Positions 1-4,409 of a stretch of DNA of 6,505 nt are shown here, in pieces; position 1 is the stretch's first letter; each line of letters begins with the position of its first letter. A model generated the notes under the pieces. It did not search any database. It saw only the letters and a list, made by a program, of their open reading frames with translations, and was not told where the DNA came from. The translations under genes and the position numbers were made by a program. The DNA is from Chlamydiota bacterium (GTDB lineage Bacteria; Chlamydiota; Chlamydiia; Chlamydiales; Rhabdochlamydiaceae). The stretch is taken from contig JAHFTP010000101.1 of the NCBI GenBank assembly GCA_023265495.1, forward strand, positions 1-6,505, given 5' to 3'.

Positions 1-316
1 CAATAGGAATTTTTTTCCATTGTTTTTGTTCTCTAATCCAATCGATCACACAAATAAGCCGTTGCGTGAGAAGCTCTATGTTAAAGCGAAAATCGACAAC
101 GCCCCTTTCCTCTTCTAACGTCAGAAGGTCAAAAAGAAGGGTGGCAATGCTTGCATCGCCCAGGTATTGCGCCACGTAGCGATTTCTCGGGCTTAATCTG
201 CTGCTGCCGGCCCCATGAGCGAAGATGACAAGAGACTGCGCTTTTTCCGGAATAAGGAGGTCTCCCTCTAAAAGGAGGCCCTTGTTTGCAGGAATTTGTA
301 GAGATATACTTTCCAT
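1..316 (-). CDS. Alpha/beta hydrolase, dienelactone-hydrolase-like (N-terminal part, cut by window edge)
   Basis: The reverse strand is open from an ATG at 316-314 to the window edge, giving 105 residues with no stop. Residues 29-40 read LVIFAHGAGSSR, then LSPRN, and residues 57-64 read IATLLFDL. This is the first beta-strand plus oxyanion-hole H-G-x-G-S-S loop and next strand of a cytosolic alpha/beta hydrolase subgroup annotated as dienelactone hydrolase family or predicted hydrolase, sometimes found fused to phosphoribosyltransferases. The nucleophile elbow and the catalytic Asp/His lie beyond the window, so substrate and activity cannot be judged. The start is well fixed: an in-frame TAA lies two codons upstream, and an AGTAGG Shine-Dalgarno-like sequence sits about 6 nt before the ATG. 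There is no signal peptide. The gene is divergent from mnmA across a 108-bp gap and has its own candidate promoter. Confidence 0.8.
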   Translation of the reverse strand, partial: MESISLQIPANKGLLLEGDLLIPEKAQSLVIFAHGAGSSRLSPRNRYVAQYLGDASIATLLFDLLTLEEERGVVDFRFNIELLTQRLICVIDWIREQKQWKKIPI

Positions 317-337
317 CGCTTACCTACTGGGTATAAA
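310..337 (+). promoter_or_regulatory. mnmA: Weak candidate promoter for mnmA
   Basis: TTTCCA (310-315) and TATAAA (332-337) are spaced 16 bp apart on the plus strand, ahead of mnmA. Transcription would start near 343 and give a leader of about 80 nt that includes the hairpin at 401-417. The boxes match the consensus at 4/6 and 5/6 positions. The element overlaps the start codon and leader of the divergent hydrolase gene, so the two promoters would interfere. An alternative -10, TATGCT at 394-399, lacks a convincing -35. Confidence 0.3.
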
Positions 338-347
338 AAAATATCTA

Positions 348-376
348 TATATAAATGTATTTTTAATTCTAAGCAA
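348..376 (-). promoter_or_regulatory. Candidate promoter for the hydrolase gene
   Basis: On the minus strand, TTGCTT (376-371) and TATATA (353-348) are separated by exactly 17 bp, a good match to housekeeping sigma -35/-10 spacing. The predicted transcription start near 341 leaves a leader of about 25 nt before the ATG at 316. This is a sequence match only; the region is AT-rich, so chance TATA-like boxes are common. Confidence 0.5.
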
Positions 377-400
377 AATTCCCGTCCATGAAGTATGCTA

Positions 401-424
401 TCCTTTTGCAAAAAGGATTTTTTT
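401..424 (+). promoter_or_regulatory. mnmA: Hairpin plus T-run enclosing the mnmA ribosome binding site
   Basis: TCCTTTTGCAAAAAGGA (401-417) forms a perfect 7-bp stem with a GCA loop, followed by seven T (418-424) that run directly into the ATG at 425. The 3' arm AAAAGGA is also the only Shine-Dalgarno sequence for mnmA, 7 nt before the ATG. Two readings fit: a short attenuator or terminator, or a ribosome-binding-site-sequestering stem. Only two of the seven pairs are G-C, so the structure is weak and may have no function. It does decide the start codon in favour of 425. Confidence 0.4.
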
Positions 425-1543
425 ATGGTTTTAAAAAAACAGACGGTAGTCATTGGCATGTCAGGAGGGGTGGACTCCTCCGTTTCTGCTTTGCTCCTTA
501 AAGAGCTGGGGTATCATGTCATTGGTCTTTTCATGAAAAACTGGGAAGAAAAAGACGCTCTCGGCCAGTGTCTTGCCACAAAGGATTATGAAGATGTGGC
601 TAAGGTATGTGACAAGCTAGATATCCCCTACTACTCTGTGAACTTTATAGACCAGTACCAAGACCTTGTATTTCACCACTTTGTCAAGGAGCTTAAAGCC
701 GGATATACGCCAAACCCCGACATCCTCTGCAACCGAGAAATTAAGTTCCACGTCTTTTTAGAGAAGGCGTTATCCCTTGGTGCCGACTACCTAGCTACGG
801 GACACTATGCGCAAATGCATGCGCAGCCAAATGGGGTTTCCCTTCTTAAAGGCACCGATCCGGATAAGGACCAAAGCTACTTCCTCTACACGTTAAAAAG
901 TGAGACTTTGAAAAAAGTCCTTTTTCCTATAGGTCATCTGCCCAAAAAGGAGGTAAGAGCCCTTGCAGCAAAAGCCGGCCTCTCTACCGCAGAGAAAAAA
1001 GATAGTACCGGTATCTGTTTCATTGGCAAGCGCAATTTTAAGCAATTTATCAGCGGATACATCCCCTACCAAAGAGGATCTTTTGTCACCCTATCTGGAA
1101 AAGTTGTGGGAACACACGATGGGGCCGCCTACTATACGATTGGGCAGAGAAAAGGTCTAGCTATAGGCGGCCCCGGCGATGCGTGGTTCGTGGTAGGTAA
1201 AGATATGGAGAATAACCTTGTCCTCGTAGCACAAGGAGAAGACCACCCCGCCCTTTATGCAGATGAACTCATAGCCACGGAGGCGAGCTGGGTGGTGGGT
1301 CCCCCCTCTCATTTCCCCTACGTTTGCAAAGCAAAGATCCGCTATAGGCAGCAAGACCAGGACTGCGTCATAGAAAAGGTAGAAAATGACACCCTATGGG
1401 TACGCTTCCCTAAACCACAAAGAGCTATCACCCCAAGACAATCCATCGTTTTTTATGAGGGCAATCGCTGTCTAGGGGGCGCTATGATACAATCTCCCGG
1501 CAGGTCCTACTATGAGCAACAAAAGAACCTACCTAATCTCTAA
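425..1543 (+). CDS. mnmA: tRNA-specific 2-thiouridylase MnmA
   Basis: MnmA adenylates C2 of the wobble uridine (U34) of tRNA-Lys, -Glu and -Gln, then replaces the oxygen with persulfide sulfur from a cysteine desulfurase relay, giving s2U34 in the cytoplasm. The 372-residue product has the PP-loop SGGVDSS at residues 13-19. The two catalytic cysteines are Cys102 in NPDILCNREIKF and Cys198 in STGICFIG, close to E. coli Cys102 and Cys199. It also has TGHYA at 125-129, TIGQRKGL in the central domain, and a C-terminal beta-barrel ending in AITPRQSIVFY...CLGGAMI. The length is normal for the family. An in-frame ATG at 395 would add ten residues but has no ribosome binding site, while AAAAGGA at 411-417 is well placed for 425. 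The gene appears intact. No strong terminator follows it. Confidence 0.97.
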   Translation: MVLKKQTVVIGMSGGVDSSVSALLLKELGYHVIGLFMKNWEEKDALGQCLATKDYEDVAKVCDKLDIPYYSVNFIDQYQDLVFHHFVKELKAGYTPNPDILCNREIKFHVFLEKALSLGADYLATGHYAQMHAQPNGVSLLKGTDPDKDQSYFLYTLKSETLKKVLFPIGHLPKKEVRALAAKAGLSTAEKKDSTGICFIGKRNFKQFISGYIPYQRGSFVTLSGKVVGTHDGAAYYTIGQRKGLAIGGPGDAWFVVGKDMENNLVLVAQGEDHPALYADELIATEASWVVGPPSHFPYVCKAKIRYRQQDQDCVIEKVENDTLWVRFPKPQRAITPRQSIVFYEGNRCLGGAMIQSPGRSYYEQQKNLPNL

Positions 1544-1557
1544 AAAACACCAAAATC

Positions 1558-1573
1558 TACTGTTATAGCGGTA
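1558..1573. promoter_or_regulatory. Upstream copy of the putative HipB operator
   Basis: TACTGTTATAGCGGTA occurs here and again, identically, at 1630-1645 ahead of hipB. It is an imperfect palindrome, TACYGYTATARCRGTA, with 12 of 16 symmetric positions. HipB-type Xre repressors bind short palindromes in their own promoters as dimers, and paired sites are usual. This copy lies 15 nt after the mnmA stop and just upstream of the candidate -35 box. As plus-strand RNA the mismatches become G-U pairs and the element is followed by five U, so it could also act as a weak mnmA terminator. Confidence 0.65.
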
Positions 1574-1580
1574 TTTTTCC

Positions 1581-1610
1581 TTGTTTTCAGAATTATACTC
1601 TAGACATAAT
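1581..1610 (+). promoter_or_regulatory. Candidate promoter of the hipBST operon
   Basis: TTGTTT (1581-1586) and CATAAT (1605-1610) are separated by 18 bp and lie between the two operator copies. The start would be near 1617, placing the second operator just downstream in the leader. Two sites bracketing a promoter are the expected arrangement for autorepression by HipB. The -35 box is a poor match (3/6), so the exact boxes are uncertain; TATACT at 1594-1599 is an alternative -10 without a good -35. Confidence 0.4.
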
Positions 1611-1629
1611 CTCCAAAAACGCCTACATT

Positions 1630-1645
1630 TACTGTTATAGCGGTA
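1630..1645. promoter_or_regulatory. Downstream copy of the putative HipB operator
   Basis: This is an exact second copy of the 16-bp element at 1558-1573. The two starts are 72 bp apart, close to seven helical turns, so two bound dimers could sit on the same DNA face. It ends 18 nt before the hipB ATG, and a T before and an A after extend the symmetry by one pair. Confidence 0.65.
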
Positions 1646-1663
1646 ATATTACAGGGTTAGAGC

Positions 1664-1906
1664 ATGTCGGATGGTAAGCAGCTAGGTGCAATGATTCGGT
1701 TTCATCGCCGCAAGGCCAGACTCACTCAGGGCGCGCTCGCCGAGCTCAGTGGAGTGGGGAAAACAGTCATTTTTGATATAGAAAAAGGGAAGCTAAGCAT
1801 TCGTTTTGACACTTTGCTAAAAGTACTACAAGTAGTCAATATTCAGATCTCTTGGCAAAGTCCGCTAATGGAGCTATTTACGGAGGAGTTGCGTGAAAAA
1901 GGCTAA
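1664..1906 (+). CDS. hipB: HipB-like Xre-family DNA-binding antitoxin component
   Basis: This 80-residue protein is almost entirely one Xre/HTH_3 helix-turn-helix domain. Residues 6-60 hold the five-helix pattern, with LTQGALAELSGVGKTVIF as the scaffold and recognition helices, then DIEKGK and FDTLLKVLQVVNI, the segment typical of HipB-type regulators. It is expected to dimerise, bind the paired palindromes upstream, repress the operon and anchor HipS/HipT on DNA. In the described E. coli HipBST system HipB is not the main toxin-neutralising protein. The ATG at 1664 has AGGG (1653-1656) 7 nt upstream. Its 3' end overlaps the next gene by 14 nt, which implies translational coupling. The C-terminal tail after residue 62 is short and mainly charged. 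Family assignment is secure; the hipB name rests on the neighbours. Confidence 0.9.
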   Translation: MSDGKQLGAMIRFHRRKARLTQGALAELSGVGKTVIFDIEKGKLSIRFDTLLKVLQVVNIQISWQSPLMELFTEELREKG

Positions 1907-2204
1907 CGTGTTTGTTAACGACATTCTTGCAGGAGAGCTGCAAGAAATAAAGCGCGGCGAAAGTTATCGTTTCGTCTACCTAGAAAACTACAGAGGACCT
2001 TCTGTATCCTTAGAAATGCCAACTTCTGAGCGCCTCTATACATTTGATCATTTCCCCCCTTTTTTTGAAGGACTACTCCCTGAAGGAATGATGTTAGAGG
2101 GACTCCTTCGACAAACAAAAATTGATCGCAATGATCTACTCTCACAAATCATTGCCGTAGGAGAGGATCTGGTAGGTAACGTGACGGTCAAGGAGCCCAT
2201 ATGA
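1893..2204 (+). CDS. hipS: HipS-like antitoxin (HipA N-subdomain 1 as a separate protein)
   Basis: This 103-residue protein matches only the N-terminal subdomain of HipA kinases (couple_hipA): VFVNDILAGEL at 6-16, RFVYLENY at 26-33, PSVSLEMP at 36-43, FPPFFEGLLPEG at 54-65 and the closing GEDLVGNVTV at 90-99. In E. coli O127:H6 HipBST the equivalent stand-alone protein, HipS, is the antitoxin and blocks the HipT kinase with a Trp placed in the active site, which as I recall is just after the conserved PEG. Here that position is Met66-Met67 and the protein has no Trp at all. The start is GTG at 1893, supported by GGAGGAG at 1882-1888, and lies inside hipB. The stop overlaps the hipT start as ATGA. 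The natural stop, ribosome binding site and tight overlaps argue for a real split gene rather than a frameshifted hipA. Confidence 0.9.
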   Translation: MKKANVFVNDILAGELQEIKRGESYRFVYLENYRGPSVSLEMPTSERLYTFDHFPPFFEGLLPEGMMLEGLLRQTKIDRNDLLSQIIAVGEDLVGNVTVKEPI

Positions 2205-3130
2205 ACCGCTGTCCTATCACCTATGAATTATGCGAGCAAAAATACTCTAAAAAAGGGCTCTCTCTTCTCTCTAGACATTTAGATGATCTCAATGACTTCC
2301 CCTACACACCTAAAGAGCAAATCCAATTAGCTGCGCAGCTGGCGTCCAAACTGTCCATTCAAGGAGTTCAGCCCAAGCTTAGCGTGACACTCAACGTAAA
2401 ACAAAAAGTCTTTGAAATTAAAGAGAAAGGCGGCAGGTATATCGTAAAACCTCCCCACCCCCTCTATGATGAGCTGCCACAAAATGAAGATCTCTCCATG
2501 AAACTTGCCGCTACTATAGGAATTGAAGTACCTGTGCATGGGATGATGTACAACATAGATGGTTCACTCAGCTATTTCATTCAAAGATTTGACAGGCTTG
2601 CCAAAAATCAAAAAGTGGCCGTAGAAGACTTTTCTCAACTTTTAGGATGTTCACGCGACACAAAGTATGAATCGAGTATGGAGCGAGTAGTTTCTGTTAT
2701 TGAAAAACATTGCACCTTCCCTGCGATAGAAAAGAAAAAACTCCTTCGTTTGGTGCTCTTTAATTTTCTCATTGGCAATGAAGACATGCATCTCAAAAAT
2801 TTCTCTCTAATACGACGAGAGGACAAAGTGGAGCTCAGCCCCACCTACGATCTAGTAAATACAACCATTATCCTTCGAGGAACGGAAGAAATAGCTCTGC
2901 CTCTGAAGGGGAAGAAAAGTAAATTAACCCCTAGTGACCTGATAGATTATTTTGCTTTGGAGCGGTTACGTATTGTTCCTTCCCTTGTAGAAAAACAGCT
3001 TTTGCAGCTTAAAGAAGCTCTTCCCATTTGGGAAGCTCTTATTGGAAGCAGCTTTTTATCTTCCGCAATGCGCACAAGCTACAAGGACCTACTTTATCAA
3101 CGTATGCAACGCCTGCAAAATCCCCAATAA
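2201..3130 (+). CDS. hipT: HipT-like serine/threonine kinase toxin (HipA C-terminal kinase core)
   Basis: This 309-residue protein contains the HipA-like kinase without the N-terminal subdomain. A cryptic Gly-rich loop, LSIQGVQPKLS, lies at 51-61. An ATP-contacting Lys is in YIVKP (Lys83), and the hinge region contains YFIQRFDR (125-132). The catalytic loop IGNEDMHLKNFSL spans 191-203 with Asp195 as probable base, and LSPTYDLVN at 212-220 carries the metal-binding Asp217. All core residues are present, so it is probably active. Known relatives phosphorylate aminoacyl-tRNA synthetases: HipA acts on GltX and E. coli HipT on TrpS; the target here is unknown. The family's autophosphorylation motif is S-I-S in E. 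coli HipT but S-I-Q (52-54) here, so only the first Ser remains. The ATG overlaps the hipS stop by 4 nt and AGGAG (2191-2195) precedes it. Length is close to that of E. coli HipT. Confidence 0.92.
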   Translation: MNRCPITYELCEQKYSKKGLSLLSRHLDDLNDFPYTPKEQIQLAAQLASKLSIQGVQPKLSVTLNVKQKVFEIKEKGGRYIVKPPHPLYDELPQNEDLSMKLAATIGIEVPVHGMMYNIDGSLSYFIQRFDRLAKNQKVAVEDFSQLLGCSRDTKYESSMERVVSVIEKHCTFPAIEKKKLLRLVLFNFLIGNEDMHLKNFSLIRREDKVELSPTYDLVNTTIILRGTEEIALPLKGKKSKLTPSDLIDYFALERLRIVPSLVEKQLLQLKEALPIWEALIGSSFLSSAMRTSYKDLLYQRMQRLQNPQ

Positions 3131-3132
3131 AA

Positions 3133-3168
3133 AGAGAGCTCAAGGCCTTTGCGAACCCTGAGCTCTCT
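3133..3168. terminator. Shared bidirectional terminator between hipT and the 387-aa gene
   Basis: A perfect 10-bp stem, AGAGAGCTCA (3133-3142) with TGAGCTCTCT (3159-3168), encloses a 16-nt loop. It begins 3 nt after the hipT stop and lies 28 nt beyond the stop of the convergent gene. Read on the minus strand the stem is followed by a clear T-run (TTTTTATT), so it is a strong intrinsic terminator for that operon. On the plus strand it is followed only by ATTAAA, so termination of hipBST is probably weaker. Confidence 0.8.
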
Positions 3169-3195
3169 ATTAAACACGCATCAGATAAGAAAATC

Positions 3196-4359
3196 TTATT
3201 CCTCTTCCGGAGCCGGATAATTCCATTGCGCTGTCATTATCGCACCTTTTAACCTTTTAATATCGTCGTGTCTATGAAGCTTTCCAAAGTTAGGAATGTC
3301 AGGGCTTCCCGCAGCTAGCCAAACAGCTTGATCAATAAGGCCTATTACCTCTTTATCTATTTCTTTTTCGAAAATGGCAAATAGTGCTTTTACTTGTGCA
3401 TCTATCGCATCTTTTCGCACCGCGGGGAAAAGGTCTCTCTCAGCTGCTTGCTCGATATTTTCTATTTCTTCAAGAAAGTGTGCTAGTTGCTCATGCTTTG
3501 TCGGAACTGTTTCTTTATATTCCCCCAATGCGGTTAGTACAGCAACCACAGTAACGCCGAGGTCTGTTACTAAGTGGTGTCTAGCATAACCCATCCCTAA
3601 GTGCCCAGGTTTTCCTGGCGCAGCATCCGGATGCGCATCTTTCAACCTTTGATAAATCTGCCCTAAGACGGCACCAAAGCGCTCTGGACCTACTGCAGCC
3701 TCTACCCCTTGCATGGCCCCTCTTACAGCCTGTCTTTCAGCGGGGGTCACACCTTCCTCTTCTTGGAATTTTCCTGTAAAAGGAGATACTGAGACCAATC
3801 CCCTAGGATTGTCAGATGTCCCCGTTTGCATACAAAAAATAAATCTATTCATCGCTTCATCCTCTGGACTGGAAACCACAGCACTCTCATCTTCTACAAC
3901 ATCCGTATCTCGTACAGATATCACAGCAGGAAACTCTCGTGCCGGCCCCATAGAAGCAACGGCTTCTTCCGACCGGGATATGAGATGCTCTGATCTTAAT
4001 CGGTCAAGAGTGCCAGCAACTGTCTGAACTAGCGCGTCCGTATCCTCGAGCAGAAATCGTAGGCGTATCCTACAGTCTTTTAATGCCTCAGATCCTTCCA
4101 GGCTGTATGGATTGCTCGAAGATAGAATATTCATCGATATCCTATCCACCAATGAGGAGATGAGAAGAAATTCACTGCGTATTTGACCCCCCGGACAAGT
4201 TTCACACGTGCTCATCTCAGACAGGTCCACGATGGTATATCTGCTTAACCTATCCGACATTTCATGCAAATTTTGTGCTAACGCACCCATCTCTTCTATG
4301 AGTGGATGATGGTCTTGAAACGTGGGATCCTGACTTTGGGCAGTTTTTGCTATACTCAT
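3196..4359 (-). CDS. Uncharacterised modular protein, paralog of the 578-aa neighbour
   Basis: I do not recognise this 387-residue protein. There is no classical signal peptide or membrane segment. Residues 20-80 look helical (PLIEEMGALAQNLHEMSDRL, then IRSEFLLISSLVDRISMNIL) and resemble the N-terminal region of the upstream paralog. A CETC pair (Cys52, Cys55), absent from the paralog, lies between the helices. An acidic, Ser-rich linker follows at about 130-170. Residues 168-378 hold one A module, with HPDAAPGKPGHLGMGY at 243-258 and RHH at 260-262, and one B module ending in FGKLHRHDDIKRLKGAI. The start is supported by AAGGAG 8 nt before the ATG. The 50-nt gap to the upstream gene has no visible terminator, so they are probably co-transcribed. 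An acidic EEE ends the protein. Secretion as an effector is conceivable from the context-free Ser-rich N-terminus of the pair, but unproven. Confidence 0.85.
   Translation of the reverse strand: MSIAKTAQSQDPTFQDHHPLIEEMGALAQNLHEMSDRLSRYTIVDLSEMSTCETCPGGQIRSEFLLISSLVDRISMNILSSSNPYSLEGSEALKDCRIRLRFLLEDTDALVQTVAGTLDRLRSEHLISRSEEAVASMGPAREFPAVISVRDTDVVEDESAVVSSPEDEAMNRFIFCMQTGTSDNPRGLVSVSPFTGKFQEEEGVTPAERQAVRGAMQGVEAAVGPERFGAVLGQIYQRLKDAHPDAAPGKPGHLGMGYARHHLVTDLGVTVVAVLTALGEYKETVPTKHEQLAHFLEEIENIEQAAERDLFPAVRKDAIDAQVKALFAIFEKEIDKEVIGLIDQAVWLAAGSPDIPNFGKLHRHDDIKRLKGAIMTAQWNYPAPEEE
3226..3858 (-). repeat. Single A-B module pair in the 387-aa protein
   Basis: The A module is about residues 168-282 (DNA 3858-3514) and the B module about 287-378 (3501-3226). 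The A module carries the same HPDAAPGKP-x-HLGMGY segment as A2 of the neighbour. At DNA level 3590-3634 and 4744-4788 differ at eight of 45 positions, mostly synonymous, with one Gly/Arg change. The B module ends in FGKLHRHDDI, matching FGREHRLDNV of B1. Confidence 0.7.
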
Positions 4360-4409
4360 TTAGAATACTCCTTCTACTAGTTTTTTATTTGTACGTTTTT
4401 ACCCTTTTC

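Noticed and set aside
395..424. MnmA starting at the upstream ATG (395)
   Set aside because: There is no ribosome binding site before 395, the extra ten residues are not typical of the family, and Cys102 numbering fits the ATG at 425.
225..434. A small plus-strand gene of 69 aa across the divergent promoter
   Set aside because: It is the shadow of the hydrolase N-terminus on the other strand, has no ribosome binding site and runs into mnmA.
1893..3130. A frameshifted, broken hipA pseudogene
   Set aside because: The two parts have separate start signals (GGAGGAG before GTG, AGGAG before ATG), a clean ATGA overlap and intact motifs, and the break falls at the subdomain boundary used by HipBST.
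1544..3195. Insertion sequence or integron carrying hipBST
   Set aside because: I see no transposase, terminal inverted repeats, target duplication or tRNA attachment site around the operon.
3185..3199. A second terminator (ATAAGA-AAA-TCTTAT) at the stop of the 387-aa gene
   Set aside because: The 6-bp stem has a single G-C pair, overlaps the stop codon and has no T-run; the 10-bp stem at 3133-3168 is far stronger.
3374..4027. Plus-strand frames of 71 and 104 aa within the 387-aa gene
   Set aside because: Both are antisense shadows of the modular protein, Ser/Thr/Ala-rich as expected from its codons, with no start signals.
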